In this document: piece after piece, positions 1-9,933 of the stretch
How the letters are laid out: each line of letters starts with the position of its first letter
Position numbering within the stretch: position 1 is the first letter of the stretch
Source: Scleroderma bovista
Lineage: Eukaryota > Basidiomycota > Agaricomycetes > Boletales > Sclerodermataceae
Assembly: GCA_037178675.1 (NCBI GenBank)
Contig: JAYMGJ010000261.1
Coordinates: 1 to 64,000 of the forward strand
Reading direction: 5' to 3'
DNA: 64,000 nucleotides
Made by a program: the position numbers and the translations under genes
The notes under the pieces: generated by a model
The model's database searches: none
What the model was told of the DNA's origin: nothing
What the model saw: only the letters and a program-made list of their open reading frames with translations

Positions 1-1614
1 GACATATTGTAGTTACTACTCGCTATATACAGTGACAGCGTAAAGTGCACATGTAAAGGGAGCGTGTCAGTGTCGGTCAGCACGCGTGCAGAAGGTACTT
101 GCCTGAAAAGGCTGGCCTCTGCACCCATCGCCATTGACGTCACGTTGTAGCGGTCGAGGACCATCGTGTCAATTTCGTCGAACTCGTCGTCAGCGAACGG
201 TTCGTGAGCGAAGGGCTCTTCATCCCCAAGGGAGATGGCATCCTCCTCATACATCGTGATGCACTCCTCGAGACGAGGGCGCTTCAGCGAGGAGGGACCG
301 GCCTCGGGCTGGTCCAGGTTCGCACTCGCTAATGACACAACTTGGTCGAGGGTGCGGATGGTTTGGCAGGAGGGCTCTACCCCCAAGCGGTGTGCCAAGT
401 CAAAGGCCCGAATGGTATTATCAAATGCGGGGGGGCCGTAGTGGGCAGCACCGGGGGTGTGAGCCAGGGCGCAAGGGTCGATGGTGGGCTCTGGTCCATC
501 GTAGTGGACGTAAGTAGCGAAGGCGGCTTGTTGGGCGTTCTCGCGGCGAGTGTGAGCCTTTTTGCCGCCACGTCGAGTGCGGCCTCCCTGTCCTTGGGCA
601 GGAGCGTTTCTGCTCGCACCGCCATTGGACCCGCCTTGCTGCTGCTGCTGCCTCTGGGGCTGCTGCTGCTGCTGGGTGAACTTTGGGTCAGCCGGCTTGC
701 ACTTCACAGCGCTAAGCTTGTTGGCCTGGGGGCCCTTACCACCGGCGCGGGAAGAGGCGCCTTTCTGCTCGAAAGAGAGCGTGGCAGCCTTGACGATCCC
801 GTCGGGCTTCAGATTCTTGATCTCGTCCAGCGACGTCTGGCTGAGGATTTGAGCTACGACCTCCATAGTGGGAGGGAGCTTCCACAGGATGATCATTGCC
901 TGCACGGGGGCAGGGAACTCGAAGCCGGCGTCCTTGAGATAAGCGAAGTGGCTAAGCACTTTGGTGATAGCTGGAGCGGGATGGGAGCCAGCAGGGATGG
1001 TAGTTGACAGGAGCTTGCTAAGCTCAGCGTAGGCAGAGCCGATACTGGGGGCGCCAAAGTTCTTCTTCAGGTGGTCCCAGACATCCTTAACATTGTTGAG
1101 GTTCGAGACTGCAACCTGGATCGAAGGGGCGAGGCGCTGTAGGGGGGGGTTGGGTGTTGCTGCTGCCTCAGGTGAGGCACGCTCGACCCAGGGGCTTCTG
1201 GAGGTCTGGCAGAGCTCCCAGGGACTGGGGAGACTAGAGGAAGTAGGGAGAGTAGAGGTGTTCAGTCACTCCAGGACTGAGATCAAACATATACAGAGGA
1301 AAGAGGGAAGTTTTTTTTTTTTTGCTTAGTAAGCTAAGTACAAGCCTACATAGCTAAGGTAAGAGTCCAGTATCAGTACTACCAATTCTACACCTAGAGA
1401 CAGGACTGTCTCTACAGCGCAAGGTGATGTTACCGAGCGCTCTTTCAGTATTGTTGTCCCACTCCTTTCGGTCATCGTGACCCACAGCGGGTTGCATCAT
1501 TGAATAAACGTACCATTGGCCTTGTGCCCGGAGGTAGGCCTGCATAGAGGTGTGCCACTGCTGCCAGTTGGAGCCAGTGAACATGGGGACCATCTTGTCG
1601 AGAGCGCTAGACAT
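1..1614 (-). pseudogene. Ty1/copia Gag, 5' part, split by a solo LTR and running off the window
   Basis: The frame starts at the ATG at 1614-1612 (MSSALDKMVPMFTGSN...), reads about 65 codons to NITLR, is broken by the LTR at 1138-1416, and resumes in the same frame at 1133 (LAPSIQVAV...DVWDHLKKNFGAPS). From there it is open to base 1. The opening (FTGSNWQQWHTSMQAYL) is the N-terminus typical of copia Gag of the UBN2/DUF4219 type. Later come Q-rich (about 655-690) and R/G-rich basic stretches. Gag packages the element RNA in virus-like particles. Removing the LTR and one copy of its 4-bp target duplication restores the frame exactly, so the insertion is the only lesion seen. Protease and pol would lie outside the window. 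The LTR and primer site at 1985-2285 belong to the same element. Confidence 0.85.
1138..1416 (-). mobile_element. Solo LTR, small family T, inserted in copia gag
   Basis: A 279-bp TG...CA sequence flanked by GCGC on both sides (1134-1137 and 1417-1420). It matches the two LTRs of the 1.6-kb element at 59626-61222 over nearly its whole length, for example the block from 'gcttagtaagctaag' to 'ctgtctctaca'. Minus orientation is inferred from the primer site of the complete copy. A T-run lies at 1312-1323. A single LTR with a target duplication is the expected product of LTR-LTR recombination. Confidence 0.88.
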
Positions 1615-1740
1615 GGTGATATTCTGTTTGGAGTCAACGGAGTCAGCAAGTGAATGCGACAACGGACAAGCAAGAAAAGAAGAAACACCTGAGTGCTAGT
1701 GAAAGCACTTCTGTCAATAGCTAACTCATGACTAGGTCAT

Positions 1741-1902
1741 GCCAGCGCAAGTCGTCAACAATGTTTGCCATGGTCGGCGCAAGTCATTGATGAACTTCGC
1801 CTGGGGCAATACAGGTGCTCAACTAGGAGCTCACTGTCTGGCGCAAGTCATCGACCAACTTCGCCTTGTGGCTGTGCAGGGGCTCAGCTAGGAGCTCACT
1901 GT
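1741..1902. repeat. Short tandem repeat in the copia leader
   Basis: Two units of about 64 bp (from 1776 and from 1840) share 'ggcgcaagtcat' at one end and 'aggagctcactgt' at the other, preceded by a partial unit near 1744. The repeat lies between the Gag start and the primer site, in the untranslated leader of the copia element. Function unknown. Confidence 0.6.
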
Positions 1903-1984
1903 GGTCCACAGCGTCAAGCTAATTAAAGCGATGCTCAGGGAGCTGGAGCGCTGCCTGGTGCATTGCTGCACACAGTGCGCTCAC

Positions 1985-1997
1985 AGGGCTCATAACC
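1985..1997 (-). other. Copia primer binding site (half-tRNA-iMet type)
   Basis: On the minus strand GGTTATGAGCCCT directly abuts the LTR end CTTCAACA. This matches the internal (anticodon-side) part of initiator tRNA-Met used as primer by copia- and Ty5-like elements. It fixes the inner end of the LTR. Confidence 0.75.
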
Positions 1998-2285
1998 TGT
2001 TGAAGCAATACCTATATACGTAGAGGAACTGCTACTCCAACTCACCTGTTGGGTGGAGTGCACAACCTGAGATGGTAGCGGTAGCTGGTTAAGAGCTGTT
2101 ATATTATATAAGCGATGAACACTGTTTATATACAACAAATAGTGTGACGTGTGACTGTGACGTGTGACATGTGACATGTAACATCTACTCTAAAGAGGAC
2201 TATTACTAAGTCTACACTAATATGGGTCGCAGTCTTGTGCGCACTTCGTCGACGGTTTACACCGGGTGCACGTGCGACTTCAACA
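1998..2285 (-). mobile_element. 5' LTR of the copia element
   Basis: A 288-bp LTR on the minus strand with 8-bp perfect inverted ends (TGTTGAAG...CTTCAACA), followed directly by the primer site at 1985-1997. It contains a TATA-like stretch (TATATAAAC, about 2122-2130) and a short internal repeat of 'gtgacgtgtgac' near 2148-2172. It is longer than the matching LTR at 2779-2970, which lacks the last part. No target duplication can be checked because the other end is outside the window. Confidence 0.8.
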
Positions 2286-2778
2286 GTGCAGGGAACTAAT
2301 GAGGAGGTAAGTCCAGACACTAGTAGGTGCTAGTTAGTGCGGAGGGTCAAGTCCAGGTTAAATGAATGAAGTCTGGGCACTAGAGAAGCACAGGGAGTAA
2401 GTCCAGGTTTTTGTGGAGTAAGTCCAGACTGCAGGAAAGTGGTCCGGAGTTGAGTGCAGCTTGTCCAGAGCAAAGGACATCCCAGAGGTGGGATAAGTCC
2501 TGAGAGGTCTAGCGTTGAGTCTGGGACAGAGGTGGCTTTTGCCCTTGTGCGAGTAGGAGACTTGCTAGGATCGGACATAGGACCAAGGGGATGAGATAGG
2601 ATGGAGGCTGGAGTTGGCTGGAGTTCAGGAGAACAAGATGGGATTAGGAGAGCATGGTGGGTAGTACAGAGTGGGGAGTATCTTAGTCAAGATTTGATCT
2701 AAGGAAACTACTAGGCCGGAGTATAGTAGTTTATATAGTAATGAGAACTAGGGTGAGTATATACGGTGACAAGTAAAT
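2286..2778 (-). mobile_element. Family D LTR fragment, cut at both ends
   Basis: Matches the longer family D LTR at about 5030-5495 base for base over long stretches (from 'gtgcagggaactaatgagg' to 'ggtgacaagtaaa'). Both ends are cut by copia LTRs in opposite orientation. Two ORFs here are chance frames inside the LTR. Confidence 0.8.
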
Positions 2779-2970
2779 GTTGAAGTCACACGTGCACCCA
2801 GCGTAAACCGTTGATGAAGTGCACACAAGACTGTGACCCATATTAGTGTAGACTTAGTAATAGTCCTCTTTAGAGTACATGTTACATGTCACATGTCACA
2901 CTATTTGTTGTATATAAACAGCGTTCATCGCTTATATAATATAACAGCTCTTAACCAGCTACCGCTACCA
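2779..2970 (+). mobile_element. Truncated copia LTR in inverted orientation
   Basis: Starts TGTTGAAGTC and follows the LTR at 1998-2285 closely in reverse complement, but stops at 'ccgctacca' about 70 bp short of the LTR end. What follows at 2971 is unrelated. The flanking five bases do not match those of the other copia LTR, so the pair does not form a simple element. Confidence 0.75.
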
Positions 2971-3921
2971 ATGGAAGGCTCGCAGCACCAGTGTGGCACC
3001 ACAGCAATCGAAATCTGGTCGCGAAAGTAAGTGATCTCAATTTTATTTCATGGTCTACTGAACGTCTAACTAGTTTTCGATGGAGTGATGATAGTCACAC
3101 CAAAATGGTTGGGCAAAAAGCGCCAACGAGAAGCGAGTCAGCACTTGGATGATGAATCTGGCACCAACCCGCCTACAACGCTGTCATACACAAGCGGGTG
3201 TACACAATGTTTGAGCCAGATCGACGAGCTGAAGGAGGAATTGGTCGACGTGAAACAAACCCAGGCTGCCAGAGATGCCTGCCTTGAAGAAGCTCTGAAG
3301 GAAATCGACACTTTGTGGGAATTCATTGAAGGAATGCAGGTCAAGGTCTTCCCTAACACTGTGCAAACTTCTCTGCCCCCCATTCAAACTGAACACTCGC
3401 AACCCGCCTCTCCACTGCATACTGTCTCTGCAGACGCAGACATCCAACCTGAGCCCCCCATTCCTGCTGTACCTGCTGCAAACTTACTGCTGCAGTGTTT
3501 CAGCCCTACCGACCCACCGTCACCATTTTTACGACCAGACCTCAGCCCCTCTCCGTCTCTCTTGCCCGCATCACTGCAGCAACATGTGCCTTCCCCACCA
3601 CCCATTCCTTTCCCCGCAGAAGCTGCAGCACCTGTTGTTCCTGTGGACCTGGTACCGGATGATAGTGTGTTGGTCACCACTTCATCCACTGTTCTGTCGA
3701 CTGTCCCCGCCGTCCCTGGATACATGTCCCCTCGCATTATCCAACTCTTCACTGGTGAGCACACTGATGCTGAGCAGAGTCCTGCCACGACCACGCCTCC
3801 TGTCATCATGGTAAGTGCTCCAGATGATGCCTTGAAGTTGATGGAGGGAACACAAGTGGGGCATGCTTCAGATGGCGAGGGGGTAGCAGGTGAAACAAGT
3901 GACAATATGGATACCACTTGA
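2971..3921 (+). pseudogene. Unknown two-exon gene, 5' end cut off by a copia LTR
   Basis: Exon 2 (3074-3921) is open from before 3088 to the TGA at 3919. A 47-bp GT..AG intron (3027-3073; GTAAGT donor, CTAAC branch-like site 6 nt before the acceptor) joins the upstream frame ending QQSKSGRE to IFDGVMIVTPKW with no break. The upstream exon has no ATG and runs back into the LTR at 2970, so the true start appears lost; MIVTPKW at 3088 is the fallback start (277 aa). The protein has a K/R-rich start, a CTQC pair, a predicted coiled coil at about residues 35-80 (IDELKEELVDVKQ), a long proline/serine-rich region and an acidic end. I do not recognise the family. It could be an accessory gene of some element or a host gene fragment. 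Confidence 0.5.
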
Positions 3922-4182
3922 AGGTACCATTTTATTTGTTACATGTTTTATCTTGACCTTAGTTTGTCGAACATTTTTCATACTTCTTTACTTTTCATTT
4001 TGCACTTGTTCATGTATGCAATAATTTTACTTATATCACATCATTGTACATACTTTTTCACACATATAACATGGATTCTTGCTGTGGTAGTGAATGGATG
4101 GAATGCCCCACGTGTGTGGTGCACTTGTTGTGGTCAGATTGGGCTTGTTGTTTCCTGTAGTGGCGTCACTAGCAGTTGGTCC

Positions 4183-4821
4183 ATGCATATGTAGTGAGTC
4201 CATGCAGGTGTAGTGAGTCGTGCAGGTATAGTGATTCCGCGCAGTGTAGTGAGTCCATGCAGGTGTAGCGAGTCCACACAGGTGTAATGAGTCTGCGCTT
4301 GGTGTAGTGAGTCCGCGAATATGTAATGAGTCTGCGCAGGTGTAGTGAGCCCACGCAGTGTAGTGAATCCATGTAGGTGTAGTGAGTCCGCGGAGTGTAG
4401 TGAGTCCACCTGTGTGTGGTAAGTCCATGCAGGTGTAGTGCTTCCGACCATTTGCAGTGAGTCCGCCCATGTGCAGTGAGTCCGCCCATCTGTAGTGAGT
4501 CCGCATAGGTGTAGTGCATCCACACCTGTGTAGTGAGTCCACACCTGTGTGGTCAGTCTGTGCAGGTGTAGTGCGTCCACGCAGGTGTAGTATGTCCAAA
4601 CATGTGCAGTGCGTCCACACATGTGCAGTGAGTCCACTCATATACAGTGAGTCCGCGCATGTGCAGTGAGTCCATGCAGGTGCAGTAAGTCCACGCAGGT
4701 GCAGTGAGTCCACACAGGTGCAGTGAGTCCGCGCAGGTGCAGTGAGTCTGCGCAGGGGCAGTGAGTCCATGCAGGGGCAGTGAGTCCGCACAGGTGTAGT
4801 GAGTCCACGCAGGTGTAGTGA
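4183..4821. repeat. 19-bp minisatellite, about 33 copies
   Basis: Tandem 19-bp units with consensus 'gtgtagtgagtccatgcag', perfectly in register at 4660-4815 and more diverged to the left. The unit contains no stop on the minus strand, and 19 is not a multiple of three, so all three minus frames stay open for hundreds of bases; these are not taken as genes. 3922-4182 to its left is AT-rich with nothing recognisable, and 4822-4983 to its right is unannotated apart from an 'aataaa' near 4930. Confidence 0.9.
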
Positions 4822-4983
4822 CCCTGGGGTATCCCCCAGTCCCTGCACCCCTCATTAATAATCCCAAATACTGCCTAACTGGCAGATGTACTGCACCAGT
4901 TGGTGGTACTCACCATTACCTTTGCAATGCAATAAACTCTTGGCCCATCCATCCAGATGCAGTACAGTAGCATCCTAGCTGGC

Positions 4984-6176
4984 TGTCAAGACCGGTTCTC
5001 CTCAACGATCTTACTAGGAGGTCCAGGGGTGCAGGGAACTAATGAGGAGGTAAGTCCAGACACTAGTAGGTGCTAGTTAGTGCAGAGAGTCAAGTCTGGG
5101 TCAAATGAATGAAGTCCGGGCACTAGAGAAACACAGGGGTAAGTCTGGACCACAGGAAAGTGGTCCGGAGTTGAGTGCAGCTTGTCCAGAGTGAAGGACA
5201 TCCCAGAGGTGGGATAAGTCCTGAGAGGTCTAGCATTGAGTCTGGGACAGAGGTGGCTTTTGCCCTCATGCGAGTAGGAGACTTGCTAGGATCGGACATA
5301 GGACCAAGGGGACGAGATAGGACGGAGGCCGGAGTTGGCCGGAGTTCAGGAGAACAAGATGGGATTAGGAGAGCATGGTGGGTAGTACAGAGTGGGGAGT
5401 ATCTTAGTTGAGATTTGATCTAAGGATCTACTAGGCCAGAGTACGGTAGTTTATATAGTAATGAGAACTAGGGTGAGTATATACGGTGACAAGTAAACAC
5501 CTTAGTCGGGACAAGGGATGGAGCAGAAACAGACAGGAAAATAAAGCAGGTACAGGAAAATAAACTGGAGCAGGAGTAGACACGGGGAACTAGGATTACA
5601 GGGACGACAGAGCAGATGCAGGGACAAGTGAAGTAAAGGGAACTAGGTCGGAAGAGGACAAGTAAGGGTCAGAGGTGGACTTAACTAATGTTAAGTCTGG
5701 AGCGATGTCCAGGACCAGAGGAAGTGAGACCGGAGGAAGTGCAAGAGTGGAGGTGGAGGAAGGGCGGAGTAGCTGGAGGAAGGTCCAGAGTTGGACATGG
5801 AAATGTCCAAGGCCATTGGTGGACCTATCAGGGGAAGTGGAGTGGAACAGGAGCAAACCTGAGCCAGAGTTGGATGTACCAGCCGGAGTTGGGCTATGTT
5901 GCAGACAAGACCAAGGGAGTGGCCGGACTGAAACTGGAGTAGCGACAAGTGGTAGGTACAGGTTCGACATGGCGAAGTTAGACCGCAGATGTGTCTAGAG
6001 GAAGACAGGGGTTAGACCTGAGGTGGAGATGGACATAGTGACTGGAGTTGAGCTGGAGTGCAGCTATGGGGCTGGAGATGGCCGGACTAGATCTGGAGTT
6101 GTGTCTATGCCTAAGGAGAGGTCAGGCGGGCCAGGGTTAGACTGGAGTTGTGACTGGGAAAAGTATGGATATGACA
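4984..6176 (-). mobile_element. Family D LTR, 1.2 kb
   Basis: Begins TGTCAAGACC and ends ATATGACA on the plus strand, giving TG..CA termini and an LTR read on the minus strand (TGTCATATCC...). It shares 'gaactagggt' and 'gtgacaagtaaac' blocks with family A LTRs, so it is a distant, longer relative. A TATA-like 'ctatataaac' is present on the minus strand near 5450. The five bases on each side (ctggc, gtatt) do not match, so this is not a clean solo insertion. On its right it abuts Ty3-1 pol just after the RT codons for VEY, so Ty3-1 is cut there. Confidence 0.7.
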
Positions 6177-7613
6177 GTATTCCACTGAGTCCGAGTGGAA
6201 CTCGCATTTCTCCGGTTTGGCAAAGAGGCCATGTAACTGGAGTCGGCGGAGAACCTCCTGGACGTGCTGCTGGTGAGACTCCATATCCTCGGAGTCAATG
6301 AGGATGTCGTCGAGGTACATGACGACGCAGACATCCAGCATGTCAGCAAAGACAGTGTTGACAAAGCGCTGGAATGCTGCAGGGATGTTAGTGAGGCCAA
6401 AGGGCATTACTAACCACTTGTAGGACCCATAGCGCATATGGAAAGCGGTCTTCCATTTGTCGCCCGGAGCAATCCGGACTAGATGGTACGCATGCCGGAG
6501 GTCGATCTTTGAGTAGATCTTAGCACAGCTGGGGGAGTCCAATAGATCAGAGACAAGGGGGAGTGGATAGCAGTCCTTTTTGGTGATTTTGTTTAGGCCT
6601 TGGAAGTCAACACATAGTCGTAAGGAGCCGTCCTTCTTCTTGACGAAGAGGACTGGAGCAGCGTGAGAGGAAGAGGTAGGGCGGATGAAACCTGTAGTGA
6701 GATTCTCATTGATGAATGTCTGGAGGGTGGAGAGCTCGACCGGAGACAGTGAGTAAAGGGTTCCCAGGGGTGGTGAAGTACCTTCTTCGAGATCGATCTT
6801 CAAATTGTAATTGCGATGCAGGGGACGTTCGGAGGCATTTGCCTTACTGAACACATCCGCATAATGGCAATACTCCAGAGGGACGATGTCCAAGTCCAGC
6901 AGAGTTGATATGGAAGAAGAACAGACCTTTGCTGAGTTGGCAGGACACAGCTGGAGTTGGTACTTCGTAAATCCTTCCAAACTGCACGCATGCACGAATG
7001 CGGCTGCATTGATTAGAGAGATGTGCAGAGGGGTGCAAGCCGGAGTGTCGACAGGTGGCATAGAGCCGGGGGTAGACTGGCCAGAGAGGCCGGAGTCAAG
7101 GTTTCCGGGCAGAACCAGAGAGGGAGTCGATGGGGGTGCTGGCAAACTTCCTGCAAGAGTCCGGAATGTTAAACTACTCAATACCCAGTCAATCAACGGA
7201 TTATAGCGAGTGAGCCAGTTATGTCCAAGGACAATCGAGCATTCAGAATCCAACGGAGCGAGATAAGAAATCATGGGGGTGACATCACCGGATGTGGGGA
7301 ACTGCACTGATAAATCAATAGCTTGAGTAATTACATAGTTTGATGTACCATCAAATAGCCAGAGTTGGATGGGAGAGACAGAGTAAGAGGTAATGTTGTT
7401 TTTGTGCATGAATCATAAATCTACAAAACAATGCGTGGACCTGGAGTCCACAAGAGCGCAGATTTTAGGTATATCAAATGATAAAAGGGAAACATAAGGC
7501 ATAAGGGAATTTGGGTCGAAAAGAGCGGACACATTGAGGCGGGCCTCCTTGGGTGCACTTCCGGAGTCAATGCAGCTCGCCGGTTGTGCAGAGGGCCAGG
7601 AGCTGCTTACTCT
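6177..7613 (-). pseudogene. Ty3-1 pol, protease and RT, truncated
   Basis: Read in the -1 frame from the gag slip site at 7613-7619. The protease core reads DSRS where intact copies have DSGS, losing the conserved Gly. A CGA-to-TGA stop lies at 7415-7413, after which 432 codons are open (6111-7409, running into the LTR). RT motifs are present: LCVDFQGLNK, the flap PFGLTN, and the active site YLDD. The frame ends at VEY where the family D LTR begins. RNase H and integrase are absent, so it cannot be functional. Confidence 0.9.
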
Positions 7614-9037
7614 TTTTTTGACTCGGAGTTGGCACCCGAGTTAGTAAAGTCTGTTTTACCAAACTCAGCAGCGATGGCCACAGCGCGAGCCTTGGCCTTT
7701 TTGGACTTCTTTGGACAGTTGTCCGTGAAGTGTCAGGTACCTCCGCAGAACATGCAGAGGTTGTTTTCGAGCCACCGTTTGCGCTCGTCAGCGGTTAGCT
7801 TCCTGTCCTTACCAAGCTTGTTGGTCAAGTCCGGTTTGGAACTGGACGAGGACTGGTTGCCGGTTGCCTTAGGCGAGCCAGAGGTGTTGGTGGAGCTGGG
7901 GGAGTTGCCGGTCTTAGCTGGACCGGGCTTAGAGGAGTTGCCTCTGGAGTTGGAGGGCTTGGTGGAGGACGAGGTAGGCTGGCTCTTCATCATATGAGAG
8001 ATCTCGTCTTTGCGCTCCCAATAGTGTGCATCGATCTCTTGACAAAGGGCTCTCAACCCATTCAGAGTCAGGGGCTTCCCGACTCAAGCGATCTCATCCT
8101 TGAGGCGGTTCGGGAGGCCAGAGTAAAACAGGTGACAGAGTGCGTCATCCCCATAGTCCTGGACCTGCAAAGCAAGGCGGTTGAAATCTATGATGTACTG
8201 CGTAACGTGATACGAGTCTTTCATCCAGAGATGCTCAAGCTGGTGCTCAGCATCAGCAACTGGGTCATGAGGACCAAAGGTACTCTGGAGTTCCGTGACA
8301 AAGTGGACCCAGCTGTCCATCCATCGCAGGCGGTCAGCCAGATTACCGGAGTTGAGGAGGTCAGGTTCGAACCATTCCAGTGTCATACCTTTAAGATAGG
8401 ATTGGGCAAATGTTACCTTTGCTCTATCTTGGTGGAAAGCCTTGGTGCAATCCTGGAAACACAGTTTGCACTTGACCAAGAAGGTCCGGAGTTTCTTTGG
8501 GTCCGTGCCATCGAAGGTGTCCGGTTCACGGACCTTGGCACAGGAGGAAGAGGAGTCGTTGGTACGACGAGAGGAGCGGGAGATGTGGTTGACGGTGACA
8601 GTGAGATTGTGGAAGACAGCCAGACTAGGGTCTAGCTCTTCCATGGCGTCAAGAAATTCATTGTTGTTGTTGTCATCTCCAGGGTCATCCGGATCATCTC
8701 CGGGACCATCCTCAGGGCTGAACCATTTGAATCAACCGGGTTCGTGATGCTCCAGAGTGGAGTCGCGACAGTAGGGAAACCTGTCACCAGAAACAGATTC
8801 ATGGTGACCTAAGTCTGCAGAACCGCGAAGGCTCTGAGACGCAGCATCTCAATGCGGAGTCAAAGATGCTGTGGGGTTTTGAGCTGTAAAGCTCTGGAAT
8901 TGGCTTACAGAAGCCGGAGGTTGCCTGCGGTTAGACAGGGCTTGCTGGGCAGCAGAAAGGTGAAGGTCGTCTACTGCACCTGCTTCTTCAGCGAGTGTGG
9001 CAGCAGTATGAGCGCGACAGTGAGTAGTCATGGTCAT
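7607..9037 (-). pseudogene. Ty3-1 gag, several stop codons
   Basis: Start chosen at the MTMTT motif (ATG 9037-9035) shared by all family A copies. The Retrotrans_gag core (REPDTFDGTDPKKL, AQSYLKGMTLEWFEPDLL) is clear, and the CX2CX4HX4C zinc knuckle of the family sits at about 7720-7760, its HX4C half damaged. Stops interrupt the frame near 8851, 8730 and 8082; the last two are CGA-to-TGA. The frame ends SKKE-stop at 7607. Confidence 0.9.
7613..7619 (-). promoter_or_regulatory. Ty3-1 gag-pol -1 slippery site
   Basis: Heptamer A AAA AAA in the gag frame, two codons before the TAA stop (TCA AAA AAA GAG TAA on the minus strand). The -1 frame continues open into pol. Confidence 0.7.
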
Positions 9038-9105
9038 GAGGAATGAAAACTAGTTTGCGTACGAGGTTTGTATAGTGAACCCACACAAGTGTGAGTCTGA
9101 AATAC

Positions 9106-9273
9106 TGTCAAGTCCAGGTCTACTCCGGTAGGGGGTTCGGTCAAGTCCAGACAGAAGCGGACAAGAGGGGAGATCAGGGATTTGGGCAGAGGTTAGCCCA
9201 GGCCGGAGTTGCGACCAATTGGATTCAACGACAAGGATGGCGAGCGTTGATCCCTTGCGTAGGTTCCGGTCAG
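9106..9273 (-). mobile_element. Ty3-1 5' LTR fragment (U5 side)
   Basis: The 168 bp nearest gag of a family A LTR, from 'tgtcaagtcc' at 9106 to 'ttccggtcag' at 9273, where Ty3-2 starts. The primer site on its gag side (complement of agtctgaaat, 9094-9103) is intact; the matching R start in the LTR is lost. Confidence 0.85.
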
Positions 9274-9863
9274 TGTTATGACCATGTCCAACTCCGGTTG
9301 CATTGCAGCCCTATAGCTCAACTCCGGTCGTTCTTGGTTACTCTGGTCACAGTTGCGCTGATATGCTTCCACTAACTACGACCCTTGGTCTAGTCTGCAT
9401 CCAGTCCTTACTACACTTGCCCGTCTACCCTGCCTTGATGTGAGTTCTCCATGAACTTGATATATCCCATACCTTGTAGCATTTTCACCAGACCTGATTT
9501 ATTTTCACCAGACCTGACCTAGTCCTTACTCTGGTCGTTCCTTGTCCGCCATTAGGCTGTTTACTTGTCACCGTATATACTTGTCCCTAGTTCTCACTTA
9601 GTATAAGTACTCTGTAGATTATCCTGTATTCTCCAGTCTGAAATCATCTAAGTCACTACTCCTGTTCCTCTGTCCGTCTCTGTCTCCATCTCCGTCTGAC
9701 TGGAACCTATGCAAGGGATCAATGCTCACTGTCCTTGTCATTGAATCCAAATGGTCGCAACTCCGGCCCGGGCTAACCTCTGCCCAAACCTCTGACCTCC
9801 CCTCTCGTCCACTTTCGTCCGGACTTGACCGGACCCCCTACCGGAGTAGACCCAGACTTGACA
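9274..9863 (+). mobile_element. Ty3-2 5' LTR
   Basis: 590 bp, TGTTATGACC...GACTTGACA. TATA box at 9602-9607 and predicted mRNA start at 9635. An ATG inside the LTR at 9722 precedes gag. Confidence 0.9.
9602..9644 (+). promoter_or_regulatory. Ty3-2 promoter and self-priming R start
   Basis: TATAAG at 9602-9607 is followed 33 nt later by AGTCTGAAAT (9635-9644). This 10-mer is the exact complement of the sequence just after the LTR (9866-9875). The spacing puts the mRNA start at or next to it. Confidence 0.7.
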
Positions 9864-9865
9864 GT

Positions 9866-9875
9866 ATTTCAGACT
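9866..9875 (+). other. Ty3-2 primer binding site, complementary to the mRNA 5' end
   Basis: ATTTCAGACT, 2 nt after the LTR end. There is no TGG as expected for a tRNA 3' end; instead it pairs over 10 nt with the R start at 9635-9644, as in Tf1-type self-priming elements. Confidence 0.75.
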
Positions 9876-9933
9876 CGCACTTGTGTGGGTTCATTGTTCT
9901 AAACCTCGTATGCAAACTAGTTTCCATTTCCTC

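Larger units (their letters stand above)
6177..9273 (-). mobile_element. Ty3-1, truncated chromovirus-type element
   Basis: A family A Ty3/gypsy element on the minus strand: 5' LTR piece 9106-9273, gag 7607-9037, protease and most of RT to 6177. RNase H, integrase, antisense gene and 3' LTR are missing. Its outer LTR part is replaced by the start of Ty3-2 at 9274, so the two elements stand head to head. Confidence 0.9.

Noticed and set aside
342..1007. 221-codon plus-strand ORF, Leu-rich
   Set aside because: It lies opposite the copia Gag frame, which continues in frame across the solo LTR and has recognisable Gag sequence; the plus ORF is its complement.
4036..4848. 270-codon minus-strand ORF with regular His/Cys/Thr repeats
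   Set aside because: Produced by the 19-bp minisatellite; all three frames are equally open and there is no separate start or domain.
5596..5998. ORFs on both strands within 5.6-6.0 kb
   Set aside because: They fall inside the family D LTR and lack any protein signature.
8442..8747. Plus-strand ORFs over Ty3-1 gag, repeated at 10224-10535, 45261-45548 and 55256-55561
   Set aside because: Recurs in each copy only because it is the complement of the conserved gag core; no start context or domain of its own.
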